This document shows, piece after piece, positions 30,455 to 41,544 of a DNA stretch of 64,000 nt (position 1 is the stretch's first letter; each line of letters begins with the position of its first letter). Source of the stretch: Peteryoungia wuzhouensis (GTDB lineage Bacteria; Pseudomonadota; Alphaproteobacteria; Rhizobiales; Rhizobiaceae). The notes under the pieces were generated by a model. The model saw nothing but the letters and a program-made list of their open reading frames with translations. It was not told where the DNA came from and searched no databases. A program made the translations under genes and the position numbers. Location of the stretch: the NCBI RefSeq assembly GCF_003205195.1, contig NZ_QJRY01000003.1:434001-498000 (forward strand). The letters run 5' to 3'.

Positions 30455-31294
30455 ATGACTGCTCGTATGGATAAGCGCTTCGCGGACTTGAAGGCAGAGG
30501 GCCGTCCGGCACTCGTCACCTATTTCATGGGCGGCGATCCGGACTATGAGACCTCGCTCGCGATCATGAAGGCCCTGCCAGAAGCCGGCTCTGACGTCAT
30601 CGAACTGGGCATGCCTTTCTCCGACCCGATGGCCGATGGCCCGGCGATCCAGCTGGCAGGTCAGCGCGCGCTGAAAGCCGGCCAGACGCTGGTTCGCACG
30701 CTTGATCTCGCCCGTGAGTTTCGCAAGACCGACAACGACACACCGATCGTCATGATGGGCTATTACAACCCCATCTATGTCTACGGCGTCGAACGCTTTC
30801 TCGACGACGCGCTGGCCGCTGGCATCGACGGACTGATCGTCGTCGATCTGCCGCCGGAAATGGATGACGAACTCTGCATCCCAGCCCGCAGCCGCGACAT
30901 CAACTTCATTCGTCTGGCGACCCCAACCACGGACGACAAGCGCCTGCCCAAGGTGCTCGAGAACACCTCCGGTTTCGTCTACTATGTCTCGATGAACGGT
31001 ATCACCGGCTCCTCACTGCCGGATCCGTCCCGCGTATCGGGCGCCGTCCAGCGGATCAAGGCACATACCGACCTGCCGATCTGCGTCGGCTTTGGCGTCA
31101 AGACCGCCGAACATGCGCGGTTGATCGGCGCGAATGCCGATGGCGTCGTCGTCGGCACGGCCATCGTCAATCAGGTCGCCACCAATCTTACCACCGACGG
31201 GAAAGCCACGGCGGATACGGTGCAGGCCGTCGTCACGCTGGTTCGCGGCCTGGCAAGCGGCGTGCGCAGTGCACGCCTTGCTGCTGCCGAATAA
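30455..31294 (+). CDS. trpA: Tryptophan synthase alpha subunit
   Basis: A 279-residue (beta/alpha)8 enzyme that cleaves indole-3-glycerol phosphate to indole. The catalytic acidic residues are in [16 protein letters not shown]; the [10 protein letters not shown] segment and [12 protein letters not shown] form the phosphate site and loop 6. It is the third gene of trpF-trpB-trpA; trpE, trpD and trpC are not in the window. Confidence 0.97.
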   Translation: MTARMDKRFADLKAEGRPALVTYFMGGDPDYETSLAIMKALPEAGSDVIELGMPFSDPMADGPAIQLAGQRALKAGQTLVRTLDLAREFRKTDNDTPIVMMGYYNPIYVYGVERFLDDALAAGIDGLIVVDLPPEMDDELCIPARSRDINFIRLATPTTDDKRLPKVLENTSGFVYYVSMNGITGSSLPDPSRVSGAVQRIKAHTDLPICVGFGVKTAEHARLIGANADGVVVGTAIVNQVATNLTTDGKATADTVQAVVTLVRGLASGVRSARLAAAE

Positions 31295-31332
31295 CTTTCC
31301 CATATGAGCTGGAAACGTCAGGAGTACACCGC

Positions 31333-32229
31333 GTGAACTGGATCACCAACTATGTTCGCCCGCGCATCAATTCTATGCTCGGCCGCCGCGAAGTTCCGGA
31401 AAATCTCTGGATCAAGTGCCCGGAAACGGGCGAGATGGTCTTCCACAAGGACCTTGAAGAGAACAAGTGGGTCATCCCGGCCTCCGGCTATCACATGAAG
31501 ATGCCGGGCAAGGCGCGTTTGATCGACCTGTTTGATGGTGGCCAGTACGAGGCGCTTCAGCAGCCGAAGGTGGCCCAGGATCCGCTCAAGTTTCGCGATT
31601 CGAAGAAATACAGCGATCGACTGAAGGACAGCCGTCTGAAGACCGAGCAAGAAGACACGATCCTCGCTGGCGTCGGCACAGTGCAGGGTATGAAGCTCGT
31701 TGCCGTCGTGCACGAATTCAACTTCATGGGTGGCTCGCTCGGCATTGCCGCCGGCGAAGCGATCGTGAAGGCTTTTGAGCGCGCCATCAAGGAAAAGTGC
31801 CCGCTGGTGATGTTCCCGGCTTCCGGTGGAGCCCGTATGCAGGAAGGTATCCTTTCGCTGATGCAGCTGCCACGCACGACGGTTGCTGTCGACATGCTGA
31901 AGGAAGCCGGCCAGCCCTATATCGTCGTGTTGACCAATCCGACGACCGGTGGCGTCACCGCGTCCTATGCGATGCTGGGTGATCTGCACATCGCCGAGCC
32001 CGGTGCCGAAATCTGCTTTGCCGGCAAGCGCGTCATCGAGCAGACAATCCGCGAAAAGCTGCCCGAAGGTTTCCAGACCTCGGAATATCTGCTGGAGCAC
32101 GGCATGGTCGACATGGTCGTCAAGCGACATGACATTCCCGACACACTCGCCCGCGTTCTCAAGATTATGACCAAGCGTCCGGCAAACGACACTGCAGCTG
32201 TGGTGCCGGCAGCCAAGGCGTCGGCCTGA
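31333..32229 (+). CDS. accD: Acetyl-CoA carboxylase carboxyltransferase beta subunit
   Basis: A 298-residue subunit that, with AccA, transfers the carboxyl group from carboxybiotin to acetyl-CoA to give malonyl-CoA. The crotonase-like core is clear ([51 protein letters not shown]). The N-terminal zinc ribbon keeps only one of the four cysteines of E. coli AccD: the region reads [16 protein letters not shown] and later WVIPASGYH. The start is the GTG at 31333 ([10 protein letters not shown]). It is 38 bases after trpA and is followed by folC, a common arrangement. Confidence 0.96.
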   Translation: MNWITNYVRPRINSMLGRREVPENLWIKCPETGEMVFHKDLEENKWVIPASGYHMKMPGKARLIDLFDGGQYEALQQPKVAQDPLKFRDSKKYSDRLKDSRLKTEQEDTILAGVGTVQGMKLVAVVHEFNFMGGSLGIAAGEAIVKAFERAIKEKCPLVMFPASGGARMQEGILSLMQLPRTTVAVDMLKEAGQPYIVVLTNPTTGGVTASYAMLGDLHIAEPGAEICFAGKRVIEQTIREKLPEGFQTSEYLLEHGMVDMVVKRHDIPDTLARVLKIMTKRPANDTAAVVPAAKASA

Positions 32230-32269
32230 GACCCCATTCCGTCGAGGCCGCGGCAGCGGAACACATGTG

Positions 32270-33610
32270 ATGACAGCCCCTATCGTCAGCCTGGCCGACG
32301 CAGAGATCGAAAAGCTCATGGGGTTGCACCCCAAGGGATACGATCTCTCGCTCGACCGTATCCGCCGTCTGCTGGACGTGCTGGGAAATCCACAAACGCG
32401 CCTGCCGCCCGTCATTCACGTGGCCGGCACCAATGGCAAGGGCTCCGCGACAGCCTTCTGCCGTGCCCTTCTCGAAGCGCAGGGGCTTTCGGTCCACGTC
32501 CATACCTCGCCCCATCTCGTGCGCTGGCATGAGCGTTATCGCATCGGAGTCAAGGGCGGCGCTGGCAGGCTCGTCGCGGATGAGTTGTTTGCCGATGCCT
32601 TGCGCCGTGTTGCCGACGCCAATGGCGGCAAACCAATCACGGTCTTCGAGATCCTCACGGCCGTCACCTTTATTCTGTTTTCGGAACAGCCTGCCGACGT
32701 GGCGATCATTGAAGTGGGTTTGGGCGGCCGCTTTGATGCGACGAATGTGATCGAAAAGCCAGCTGTGTCAATCATCCAGCCGATTTCCCTCGACCATCAG
32801 GCTTACCTCGGCGATCGCGTCGAACTGATCGCGGCGGAAAAGGCAGGCATCATGAAACGTGGCGCGCCGGTGGTCATCGGCCACCAGGAATTCGACGGCG
32901 CAAAGGATGTGCTGATCAGCACCGCCGAGCGGCTCGGCTGTCCGCTCACCGTGTTTAGCCAGGATTTTCTCGGCTATGAAGAATTCGGTCGCCTGGTCTA
33001 TCAGGACGAATTCGGCCTGATGGATCTGCCGCTTCCCCGCCTGCCTGGGCGTCATCAGATCGGCAACGCAGCGACCGCCATTCGCGCTGTAAAAGCCGCT
33101 GGCTTCCCCGTAACCGACCAAATCGCCGAAAAGGCGATGCTGTCGGTCGAATGGCCTGGACGTTTGCAGAGACTGACGGACGGTGCCCTTGTCGATCACG
33201 CCCCCGTCGGCGCCGAGATCTGGTTGGACGGCGGACACAATCCTGGCGCCGGTGAAGTAATCGCCGAAGCCATGGCTGCAATGGAAGAAAAGCAGGCACG
33301 CCCGCTGCACCTGATTGTCGGCATGATCAACACCAAGGACCCGATCGGATATTTCCGAGCCTTCACTGACATCGCCCACGATGTTTATACCGTTCCGATC
33401 CTTGGTTCGGATGTTGGACTGGATCCGGTGGCTCTTGCCCAATCCGCAGCAGAGGCAGGGTTGAAGGCCTTGCCTATGAGTTCTGTGGGCGAAGCGCTGG
33501 AAGCCATCCGCATACGCAGTGCGGACTCTGCCCCGCCGCGCATCATGATTGGCGGGTCACTTTATCTCGCCGGCAATGTGCTGGCCCAGAACGGCTCCAT
33601 CCCGACATGA
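32270..33610 (+). CDS. folC: Folylpolyglutamate synthase/dihydrofolate synthase
   Basis: A 446-residue ATP-dependent ligase that adds glutamate to dihydropteroate and folates. The P-loop is HVAGTNGKGSATAF; other marks are SPHLVRWHERYRI, EVGLGGRFDATNVI, the lysine region AAEKAGIMK and the C-terminal LDGGHNPGA. The start is taken as the ATG at 32270, but an overlapping GTG at 32267 is also possible. A perfect terminator follows the stop by 2 bases, so the trp-acc-fol unit ends here. Confidence 0.96.
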   Translation: MTAPIVSLADAEIEKLMGLHPKGYDLSLDRIRRLLDVLGNPQTRLPPVIHVAGTNGKGSATAFCRALLEAQGLSVHVHTSPHLVRWHERYRIGVKGGAGRLVADELFADALRRVADANGGKPITVFEILTAVTFILFSEQPADVAIIEVGLGGRFDATNVIEKPAVSIIQPISLDHQAYLGDRVELIAAEKAGIMKRGAPVVIGHQEFDGAKDVLISTAERLGCPLTVFSQDFLGYEEFGRLVYQDEFGLMDLPLPRLPGRHQIGNAATAIRAVKAAGFPVTDQIAEKAMLSVEWPGRLQRLTDGALVDHAPVGAEIWLDGGHNPGAGEVIAEAMAAMEEKQARPLHLIVGMINTKDPIGYFRAFTDIAHDVYTVPILGSDVGLDPVALAQSAAEAGLKALPMSSVGEALEAIRIRSADSAPPRIMIGGSLYLAGNVLAQNGSIPT

Positions 33611-33612
33611 AA

Positions 33613-33640
33613 AAAGCCCGGCAAAACCGGGCTTTCTTGT
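33613..33640. terminator. Bidirectional terminator between folC and trxA
   Basis: A 9-base perfect stem (AAAGCCCGG / CCGGGCTTT) with loop CAAAA. On the plus strand it is followed by CTTGT; on the minus strand the matching A-rich side gives a T-run, so it may end both the folC and trxA messages. Confidence 0.9.
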
Positions 33641-33663
33641 CTCGATAGACGTGTGGCAGCCGT

Positions 33664-33984
33664 TCAGGCTGCTCCGGCGATCCAGCTGGTGAGCGCGGTC
33701 TTCGGCGCGGCGCCAACCTTGATGTCGGCCACTTCGCCACCCTTGAAGACAGCGAGCGTCGGGATCGAACGCACGCCGAACTGTGCGGCGAGTTCCGGAT
33801 TTTCATCGATGTTCAGCTTGGCGATCTTCACCTTGCCGGCCATTTCGTTCGAGATCTCTTCGAGGCTCGGAGCGATCATCTTGCAGGGGCCGCACCATTC
33901 TGCCCAGAAATCGACAACGACCGGTTCGGACGCGTTGAGAACCTCTGCCTGGAAATTGGATTTGTCGACTTTCACGGTAGCCAT
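33664..33984 (-). CDS. trxA: Thioredoxin
   Basis: A 106-residue thioredoxin with the redox motif WCGPCK (Cys31 and Cys34) and the cis-proline segment [12 protein letters not shown]. It reduces cytoplasmic disulfides, among them those of ribonucleotide reductase. The start at 33984 ([10 protein letters not shown]) has GGAG upstream. It is the last gene of the divL-tsaE/amgK-NTase-addB-addA-trxA run and lies 73 bases after addA. Confidence 0.97.
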   Translation of the reverse strand: MATVKVDKSNFQAEVLNASEPVVVDFWAEWCGPCKMIAPSLEEISNEMAGKVKIAKLNIDENPELAAQFGVRSIPTLAVFKGGEVADIKVGAAPKTALTSWIAGAA

Positions 33985-34057
33985 GGGGCTCTCCTTATAG
34001 AACTGGAATTGACTAGATATGTGATGCCGCGTCGCGGTTATTTCAATATGCGGTATC

Positions 34058-37000
34058 TCACGATGTTTGGAGGTCGGCAAGAGACTGCGCAAGCAGGTCG
34101 TCATCGAGTGGAATGACGCTGCCCGTTTCCGTGTAGATCAGCCAGCATTCAATTGTCTTGTTTGGATAGAGCGGCTGCAGGATCTCCCGGTAGATGGCGA
34201 GCTGCGCGCGGTGCGAGAGGGGAGCTTCGACCGCATCGCGAGGCGTCTTGCGATTGGTCTTGTAGTCGGCGATGACGACCTTGTCGGCAAGCACAGCCAT
34301 CCGGTCGAGACGCCCGGAAACAGCCCGCTGTTCGCCACGCAGCGTCAACGTTCCCATCACAGAGACTTCCGGCTGGCTGCCATCCGCAAAGAGCGAGGTC
34401 AGGTGAGGGTTCTCAATGACCGACAGCACGGTCGAGACGAGGCGTTCCCGTTCCGATGCCGGCCAGAACCGTGCCGCACGGCTCACATAGCGCTCTGCTG
34501 CATCACGCCGACCAGCCGCCGGGATCTCAGGCAGATTTTGCAGCATGCGATGGATGAGCCTGCCGCGCTGCAGGGCGATATCGGGTTTCTCGTCCGACAC
34601 GAAGAGAGCCGAGGCGGTGATCATATCCTCGCTGTCATCGTCGATGAGAACGCCGCCTGCCGTCGACGGGCTGAGCGGACGCGGAAGCGCAACCGGCGGC
34701 GGAAGAGGACGCCACAGTGTCGCTGGCAGATCCACTGTTTCCTGGGTCTCACTGGTTTCCGACGCTTCCGGAAACTCCCGGCCGCGATCCGGCAAGCTCC
34801 AACACACGCCACCCCACGTCCCATCCGGTCCCTGATATTCCGCAGGTTTGCAGCGCATCTCGTCGGATTTCAGGGCATCAAGAATCATCCGATGCCAGAT
34901 GTCGCCCGGATCGTTGACACCCCGATAACCGGCAATGATGAGCCGGTCTGCAGCACGGGTCATGGCGACATAGAGAAGTCGCCGGTATTCCTCTTCCGCA
35001 AGGGCCCTCAGCCGCTCGCTGTCCCTGTGCGTCAGCGAATTGGTAAGCGACTTGCCCGGCACCCAGAACGGTGTCGCAAACCCGTCCTCCGCCTCCAACA
35101 GGCGGAATTTCGCCAGATGATTGCTGTTGAACGGTTTGGACCCGCCATCGACGAGAAACACGATCGGTGCCTCAAGCCCCTTCGAGGCGTGCACGGTCAT
35201 GATGCGGACTTCGTTCCGCTCCTTGTCCTGTTCGCGCTTCACCTCCGGCGCTTCCATCTCCAGCGTCGAAATGAAGGATTGCAGGCCGGGCAGGCCGGCG
35301 GTCTCGAAGGCCAGAGCAAAACTCAGGAACTCGTCGATGATGTCGCCGACTTCGGAACCCAGCCGGGCCAGATAGGCCTTGCGCCCTTGATGAGCACCGA
35401 GCACCCGGGCATAGAAGTCGTGCACGGAAAACCGGCGTGACTGTTCGAAGAACAGGTTCAGCGTTTCGCAGGTCTCGCGCCAGGCTGAACCCTCGGGCTC
35501 GGCCTCGTGCTTTAGCCGTTGCCACAGGCTTTCGCCTTCCGGCCGCTCCGCAGCCAATGCGAGAAGATCATCCTCTGTGTGATTGAAGAGCGGGCACTTC
35601 AAAAGCGCTGCCAGCGAAAGATCATCGTTTGGAAGCAGCATGAAGCGGCCCAATGCCAGCATGTCCTGAACCGCGATGTGGCTTGTCAGCTTCAAGCGGT
35701 CGGCACCGGCCACCGGAATGTTGTAGGGCCGCTTCAAGGCGCGGGTCAGCGCATTGACGAAACTGTCGCGCTTGCGCACCAGCACCAGGATATCGCCTGG
35801 CCGGATCAACCGCGCATGCCCATCTTCGATGATCGTCTGGCGTCCAACCATCTCGCGGATTTGGAAGGCGATCCGCCGCGCCAGCACGGCAGAGGGCGCG
35901 CTTTCCGGGGTGGCGTCGAACGGAGCCGTCCAGTCCTCGGTCTTCTCCTGCTTTTCGGCTGCGATCATGTCCCAGACATCGACGATACCCGGCTGCCCGA
36001 TCCGGCTCGACCGGTGCACGATGTCGTCCCCGCCAGCGCTCAGGCCCCGGCGATTTTCTGGCGCCTGGAAAACCTGGTCGACCGCCTGCAAGACAGATTC
36101 GGTGGAGCGGAAGGAGAGGGGCAATCGGACGGAGTTGAACGCCTGACCGCTTTGGAACACCGCCACTTGGGTTTGCTTCGCCTCAGCAGAAAACTGCTCC
36201 GGCCGTGCGCCCTGGAAGGAGTAGATCGACTGCTTTTCATCGCCCACGGCGAAGAAGGTGCGGATACCGGCTTTTGCGCTCGCCCCGCTGAAGAAGTCCT
36301 CACGCAGAGAGCGGATCACCGCCCATTGAACGGGGCTCGTATCCTGCGCCTCGTCCACCAGAATGTGGTCGATGCCCTGGTCCAGCTTGTAGTGTACCCA
36401 TGCGCCGACGTCGCTGCGGGTCAGCAGCTGTGCTGTTCGAACGATCAGATCCTCGAAATCAAGCTGCGAGCGACGCTTCTTCAGTTCCTCGTAGTCGGCA
36501 TCCAACCTGAGGCCCAGGATCAGTGCGGCCTTTGTCGCCTCGTACATCCGGAAGATCCGCAACCGGTCGCGTTTGGCAACGACGTGCTCGCGAGCGGCAA
36601 TGACGGCATCCTTGAGCTCCGGTGCGACCTTCGTCATCGCTGCAGCAATCAGCGAGCTGTCGGCCTTGGGGCTTTCCGTGCTCGTCAGGAATGCGCTGTC
36701 GATGAGGCTGGCGCGCGCCAATGGATCGGTTTCGACAAGCGCGCGCTCAAGGATCTCGGCAACGGTGCGAACCTTCTCGCCGCCCTTCTCCAGCGCAAGC
36801 CTGATGTAATGAGCAAAACTTGGGCCAGCGAGACCGGCGAGCGGCCAGTAGTCTTCCGCCCGGGACAGTTCTGTCTCCATCGGGGAAATGCCGAAACGCT
36901 GCCGAAGGGCAGGCTCCAACCCGCCGAGCCTGTCGGCCACACGCCGGAACTCGCGGATCGCATGGCGGTTGGCCACGATGTCGCCAATCAGGCTTTCCAG

Positions 37001-37621
37001 CCCGCTTTCGTCGGCGATACTCAAGACCCTGGAAAAAGCATCGGCCAGCGACGCGTCGTTTTCCGTCGAGGTCGCTGTCAGCAGCGATCGCCGTGCTTCC
37101 GAAAGCACAGTCACGGCAGCCCGGTCGTCGAGAACATTGAAATGCCCGGCGACATTGGCCTCCAGTGGAAATTGATGCAGAAGCGCCTCGCAGAAGGCAT
37201 GGATGGTCTGGATCTTCAATCCACCGGGCGTTTCCAGCGCCTTGGCGAACAGCCGTCTGGCCGCCGCGAGTGTCACGCGGTCCGGCTGTCTCTGCTCGAT
37301 TTTGGCGATCCGCTTCGACAGTTCGGCGTCATCGAGCGTCGCCCACTCGGCCAGGCGCTGGAAGACACGGTTCGACATTTCCGAGGCTGCAGCCTTGGTA
37401 TAGGTCAGGCAGAGGATGGAGGAGGGACGTGCACCCGCCAGCAGCAGGCGGATGACCCGCTGCGTCAACACATGCGTCTTGCCCGAGCCCGCATTGGCCG
37501 ACACCCAGGCCGATTGGCCGGGATGGGATGCGCGTGATTGCTCCAGCGAGGTCCAATCCAGCCATACGGCCGGATCACTGCTGCTCGGCAGCGTGTCGAT
37601 ATCGAGACTGCTCTCAGTCAT
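34058..37621 (-). CDS. addA: Double-strand break repair helicase-nuclease AddA
   Basis: An 1187-residue subunit of AddAB, which processes DNA double-strand ends for recombination in place of RecBCD. It is a UvrD-type SF1 helicase with Walker A at 42-49 (ANAGSGKT), Walker B-like [12 protein letters not shown], motif [14 protein letters not shown], motif [17 protein letters not shown] region and [14 protein letters not shown]. The C-terminal RecB-like nuclease has the active-site segment [10 protein letters not shown]. The start overlaps the addB stop by 8 bases. Confidence 0.96.
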   Translation of the reverse strand: MTESSLDIDTLPSSSDPAVWLDWTSLEQSRASHPGQSAWVSANAGSGKTHVLTQRVIRLLLAGARPSSILCLTYTKAAASEMSNRVFQRLAEWATLDDAELSKRIAKIEQRQPDRVTLAAARRLFAKALETPGGLKIQTIHAFCEALLHQFPLEANVAGHFNVLDDRAAVTVLSEARRSLLTATSTENDASLADAFSRVLSIADESGLESLIGDIVANRHAIREFRRVADRLGGLEPALRQRFGISPMETELSRAEDYWPLAGLAGPSFAHYIRLALEKGGEKVRTVAEILERALVETDPLARASLIDSAFLTSTESPKADSSLIAAAMTKVAPELKDAVIAAREHVVAKRDRLRIFRMYEATKAALILGLRLDADYEELKKRRSQLDFEDLIVRTAQLLTRSDVGAWVHYKLDQGIDHILVDEAQDTSPVQWAVIRSLREDFFSGASAKAGIRTFFAVGDEKQSIYSFQGARPEQFSAEAKQTQVAVFQSGQAFNSVRLPLSFRSTESVLQAVDQVFQAPENRRGLSAGGDDIVHRSSRIGQPGIVDVWDMIAAEKQEKTEDWTAPFDATPESAPSAVLARRIAFQIREMVGRQTIIEDGHARLIRPGDILVLVRKRDSFVNALTRALKRPYNIPVAGADRLKLTSHIAVQDMLALGRFMLLPNDDLSLAALLKCPLFNHTEDDLLALAAERPEGESLWQRLKHEAEPEGSAWRETCETLNLFFEQSRRFSVHDFYARVLGAHQGRKAYLARLGSEVGDIIDEFLSFALAFETAGLPGLQSFISTLEMEAPEVKREQDKERNEVRIMTVHASKGLEAPIVFLVDGGSKPFNSNHLAKFRLLEAEDGFATPFWVPGKSLTNSLTHRDSERLRALAEEEYRRLLYVAMTRAADRLIIAGYRGVNDPGDIWHRMILDALKSDEMRCKPAEYQGPDGTWGGVCWSLPDRGREFPEASETSETQETVDLPATLWRPLPPPVALPRPLSPSTAGGVLIDDDSEDMITASALFVSDEKPDIALQRGRLIHRMLQNLPEIPAAGRRDAAERYVSRAARFWPASERERLVSTVLSVIENPHLTSLFADGSQPEVSVMGTLTLRGEQRAVSGRLDRMAVLADKVVIADYKTNRKTPRDAVEAPLSHRAQLAIYREILQPLYPNKTIECWLIYTETGSVIPLDDDLLAQSLADLQTS

Positions 37622-40600
37622 CGGCAGCAGCCTCCTCGGTATCGGCCGTGGACCATTCGGCTACGCGGGCGAGGTGATCGTATTCCCCGCCATAACTGTT
37701 CTGTTCAGCCGGAATGAGCCGCGAGACATAACCGCGCTCGCCGCTATGCAGCGCAGCGACGAAACGCCCGAGTTCCTCGACTGCCTGCGATGCCAGATCC
37801 GCTGCCGATTTCTTGTTGTCGCCGCGCCCGCTGAGCTCGTTGTTGACCTGATCTACGATGAACCGCTCTCCAGGTCTCAGGCGCATATAGATCAGGTTGT
37901 CCGGCCGCACCTGTCCGGCAGGTTTGAACGCCCCTTCCATCAGGGCGGCGGCTTCCAGTGCCAGCTGAGGGTCGAGCAGGCTGCGTGCCTGTGCGGCGCT
38001 CGGTGCCAGTCCCGTCTTGTAGTCGATGATGTCGGCATGCCCGCCACCTTTAAGATCGATACGGTCGGCAATGCCACTGATGGTGATCCCGACCGGTTCC
38101 AACACCACGTTTCCCCGCATTTCCGTCAGTATCCGACGCAGTTCCGGTCGCCGCTTGCGCTCCCATTCGATGAACTCTGGCACCACGGCATAAAACCGCT
38201 GCCGCCATACCACATCGAGATGCAACGGCAGGGCCTCCTTGAGAAATTCCTCATCGGTGATGGTGCGGAGGAGATCGACGGCGTCGAGGCGGCTGGGATC
38301 ATGGCCCTCACGCACGAACCGATCGACGATTCGGTGGTAGAGCGTACCGCGCTCTGCGGCCCCGGGATCCTGATTGAACGGTTCAACGGCATCGAGCCGT
38401 AGGATACGCCGAGCATAGGTGGCGTAAGGGTCTCGCCGGAAACGCCCGACTTCGGAAAAACTGAAGGAGCGAGGCTGAAGTTCGAGGCGCGGCCGGGGCG
38501 AGGGCCGCTGAGCCGGTGCCTGGCTTTCCCCCTGGTCGATGAGATCGGCATAGCGGCGAAAGACCTGGCCGCGCCGCTTCATGGCCTCTTGCAGTTCAGG
38601 TCCGCCAAGTGCCACCAGACGCTGGAGCCAACGGGATGCGACCGTCGGTGCAGATCCCTGCCGGAGCGCACGGGCAAAGATCAACTTACGCGTCCCGCAG
38701 GCCATCTGGAAGTCGTGTGCCACCTGTCCCGTCTGGCGTTCCGGTGGCTCAAGCCCGATATCTGTCTTCATCATGCGAGACAGGAACGGATTGTTCTTGG
38801 TCTGGTTCGGCCAGCTGCCCTCGTTCATGCCGCCGATCACCATCATGTCGACATTTTGCAAACGCGCTTCCAGGGTGCCGAAGATGAACACACGCGGATG
38901 ACGCATCGCTCTCGGCTTCACCGCCTGGCCAGCCATCAGGGCTGTGAGGATATCGACCCATTGCGACCCGTCCGCCTCGATCTGCCCATCGGCCTCCAGC
39001 ACCTGGCCGAGCAGTTGTGCAAGCGTCTCGCCGCCCTCGTTCCCCCAGAGGCCCGCGAGGTCCCGTCGATCGTCCATACAGACCGCCTCAAGAACACGTC
39101 CTGTTCTTTCGGCCCATTCCGCCAAGGTAAACTGGCGCGTTAGCGATGCGCCATCGGCCGAGCGCACAACGGCAGAGACCAGCGGTTCGACGGCAGCAGT
39201 GACGTTTCTCGCCAGAACCCGCGCAAGCTCGATATCTTCCTGCGGGACCGACAGCCGCCATTGCGGCTTGTGGCGATCGGCCAGGTGATCAATCAGCCCC
39301 TGCTCGAAAAGCGCTTCCATCTCGGCAAGGTCGAGCGAGCGGATGCCGCCGCGAAGCGCGATGACCTCAAGCGCGTCTGCAGCCCGTCGCATGTCCGCTT
39401 CGGAGAGACCAAAGCGCGCCAGTGGATGCTTGATCAGCGAAACGATCGGCACCGGATCGCCGGGCCTGAGGCAGGCTTCGGCTGCGATCTGCGTCAGCAT
39501 GGCTGCAAGCGTCCCGGTGAGCGGCGTTCCGGCCGAATCGTCGGCTTCGATGCCAAAGCGTGCGAGTTCCGACATGACGCGGCGGGCAAGCGCGCGATCG
39601 GGCGTGATCAGGGCGACGCGACTGTCCGGCGCGCCGGCCGTCTCTTCCAAGGCGAGCCGGAGTGCGATTGCAATGGCGGTCGCTTCCTCTCGTTCATTGG
39701 CCGCCTCGATCAGCGAGACGTCCTCAAAGGCTGCCAGCACTCGCTCTGTTTCAAAATCGTCGCGCCAGGACTTCCAGCTGTCGGTCGCTTCCGCCGGCGC
39801 CATCGCCCGCGACAGGATTTCCGCGCGATCCTGAAGAACGGGATCGGCGTCGGCGAGTGCCGGAATATCGGCACGTTCCACCACCATGTGGCGAAGCAGC
39901 TGGGCGAGACCATATTGCGGATGACCGCGAAGGGCAGGGTTCGGTGCGATCAACGAAGAACTGCGATCGTTCAGTTTCAGCCAGTCCTCGTCCGGCATCT
40001 GCTGGTCGAGGCCAGGCAGCACCACGACGCCGTTCTCTCGCCCAGCGATGGCTGCGATCAGCTCGGCCGCTGCCGGGATTGAACCCGTCGATCCGGCCAC
40101 GATGATCGGCCCGGTTGACCCGGTCCGCCTGATGCGCTCGGCCTCGGCCCGTAGCACGGCATCGCGATGACGTGCCGGGGAGGAGCGCACGAGTTCATTC
40201 AAGCGTTCTGGCCAGAAGGTCGTTGCAATCTTCAGGAATTCGAGTGTGAGCTGCCACCAGGAGCCGAAGTCCGCCGATTGCAGGGTGTTGAGGTTCTCCC
40301 AGTCGCAGCCTTCCGTCTCGGCAGCCTCTATCAATTCGACGAGTGCGCGCGCCAGCCAGACGGCGTCAGCCGGGCTTGCCGGCGCGACCAAGGGCGTGTC
40401 GCTATGGATGGAGCGCACGATCTCCGGCAGCTGATTGCGCCAGGCGAGGATCAGCCGTGCGAGCTCCAGCAGCATCACGATCCCGCTGACAGGCGGCGCC
40501 AGATCCATCAGCAGCGGGGCGTCCTGATCGAAAAAGCCGCTGTCGTCGTCGGTTTCGCCAAGCGGCCGGATGTTTGGCAAGATCGCTGAACGGCCCCCCA

Positions 40601-40802
40601 GCAGGTCGACGAATTCCGATCTGAGCACGCGCGCCGCACGGCGCGTCGGCACGAGAACGGTAACTTTGGCCAGCGATAATGGATCTTCGGGATCGTAGCG
40701 ATAACCGTCGACCAGGGTTCCATCGAGCAGCGCCTGAGTCAGCGTCTTGAGAAACGGCCGCCCCGGTGGAATGGTAAAAACGCGGGGAGTTTTCGATGCC
40801 AC
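37614..40802 (-). CDS. addB: Double-strand break repair protein AddB
   Basis: A 1062-residue partner of AddA. The N-terminal half is an inactivated helicase fold (ILVPTRRAARVLRSEF region; IVAGSTGSIPAAAELIAAIA), followed by GGMNEGSWP and a C-terminal RecB-family nuclease (IIDYKTGLAPSAAQARSLL; SFSEVGRFRRDPYATYARRIL). The start is set at the GTG at 40802 (ASKTPRVFTIPPGRP), 2 bases past the stop of the nucleotidyltransferase gene and preceded by GGAG; a longer in-frame start at 40880 would lie wholly inside that gene. Confidence 0.95.
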   Translation of the reverse strand: MASKTPRVFTIPPGRPFLKTLTQALLDGTLVDGYRYDPEDPLSLAKVTVLVPTRRAARVLRSEFVDLLGGRSAILPNIRPLGETDDDSGFFDQDAPLLMDLAPPVSGIVMLLELARLILAWRNQLPEIVRSIHSDTPLVAPASPADAVWLARALVELIEAAETEGCDWENLNTLQSADFGSWWQLTLEFLKIATTFWPERLNELVRSSPARHRDAVLRAEAERIRRTGSTGPIIVAGSTGSIPAAAELIAAIAGRENGVVVLPGLDQQMPDEDWLKLNDRSSSLIAPNPALRGHPQYGLAQLLRHMVVERADIPALADADPVLQDRAEILSRAMAPAEATDSWKSWRDDFETERVLAAFEDVSLIEAANEREEATAIAIALRLALEETAGAPDSRVALITPDRALARRVMSELARFGIEADDSAGTPLTGTLAAMLTQIAAEACLRPGDPVPIVSLIKHPLARFGLSEADMRRAADALEVIALRGGIRSLDLAEMEALFEQGLIDHLADRHKPQWRLSVPQEDIELARVLARNVTAAVEPLVSAVVRSADGASLTRQFTLAEWAERTGRVLEAVCMDDRRDLAGLWGNEGGETLAQLLGQVLEADGQIEADGSQWVDILTALMAGQAVKPRAMRHPRVFIFGTLEARLQNVDMMVIGGMNEGSWPNQTKNNPFLSRMMKTDIGLEPPERQTGQVAHDFQMACGTRKLIFARALRQGSAPTVASRWLQRLVALGGPELQEAMKRRGQVFRRYADLIDQGESQAPAQRPSPRPRLELQPRSFSFSEVGRFRRDPYATYARRILRLDAVEPFNQDPGAAERGTLYHRIVDRFVREGHDPSRLDAVDLLRTITDEEFLKEALPLHLDVVWRQRFYAVVPEFIEWERKRRPELRRILTEMRGNVVLEPVGITISGIADRIDLKGGGHADIIDYKTGLAPSAAQARSLLDPQLALEAAALMEGAFKPAGQVRPDNLIYMRLRPGERFIVDQVNNELSGRGDNKKSAADLASQAVEELGRFVAALHSGERGYVSRLIPAEQNSYGGEYDHLARVAEWSTADTEEAAADD

Positions 40803-40804
40803 GG

Positions 40805-41539
40805 TCAGCTCTCCTGCCGAGAGAGGGCAATCTTTGCCTCCGCCGGCGCTATCGCATCGGGGGTGCCGACAGTCAGCCAATGTCCCTGCAGACGCTCGCC
40901 AAAGAGCCGTCGGGCAGCAATGGCGCGGTCGAAATAGATGTTGAGGTTGAATGCTTCCTCCGGCGCATCGGCCAGAAGCCCCGGCATCAGGGCTAGAGCG
41001 CCGGCATAAACGACGGGATCGGGATCGCCCACGCGGTAGCGTGTCAGGCCGCCGTCGGCAGCCATGGAGAAATCATTCTTACCATTGTGGCCGGTGGTCT
41101 GACTTTCCGCGACGCAAAGCATCGCCATGTCCATCATTTCAGGATCGAAGCGCTTACCGAGCCGCGTGAGATTGGACGGTTCACCCTTGGGCTCGCCGAT
41201 CCAGAACAGATCAGCGTTCATCACCAAGGCGGGCGCGGCAGCATCCAGTCGCTTCAGGCCACGCGCCAGTCCACCACCGGAATCCATCAACTGCTCGCGC
41301 TCGTCGGAAATGATGATCTCCAGTCCATTGATGGAGGCCAAGTGCCGCTCCATCTGGTCGGCATGATGGTGGACATTGACCACCACGGTCGTCACGCCGG
41401 TTTCCTTCAGCGTATCAAGCGCATAATCGATCATCGCCTTGCCGCCGATTTTCACCAGTGGTTTGGGAGTCGTCTCGGTGATGGGTCTCATCCGCGTACC
41501 GAGACCGGCCGCGAGTACCATGGCTTGGGTGATGGTCAT
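40805..41539 (-). CDS. MurU-like sugar-1-phosphate nucleotidyltransferase
   Basis: A 244-residue nucleotidyltransferase. The signature is MVLAAGLGTRMRPITETTPKP followed by LVKIGGKAMID; the metal-binding and sugar regions include ISDEREQLMDSGGGLARGL and NADLFW. Proteins of this group include MurU, which makes UDP-MurNAc from MurNAc-1-phosphate, and mannose-1-phosphate guanylyltransferases. It lies 5 bases after a gene whose second domain resembles AmgK, the kinase that makes MurNAc-1-phosphate in Pseudomonas, so MurU activity is the better inference. Start at 41539 (MTITQAMVLAAG). Confidence 0.88.
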   Translation of the reverse strand: MTITQAMVLAAGLGTRMRPITETTPKPLVKIGGKAMIDYALDTLKETGVTTVVVNVHHHADQMERHLASINGLEIIISDEREQLMDSGGGLARGLKRLDAAAPALVMNADLFWIGEPKGEPSNLTRLGKRFDPEMMDMAMLCVAESQTTGHNGKNDFSMAADGGLTRYRVGDPDPVVYAGALALMPGLLADAPEEAFNLNIYFDRAIAARRLFGERLQGHWLTVGTPDAIAPAEAKIALSRQES

Positions 41540-41544
41540 TTGAA

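Noticed and set aside
35519..37537. Long open frame antisense to addA (672 codons).
   Set aside because: Its translation shows no domain, and the addA frame on the other strand has all the helicase motifs.
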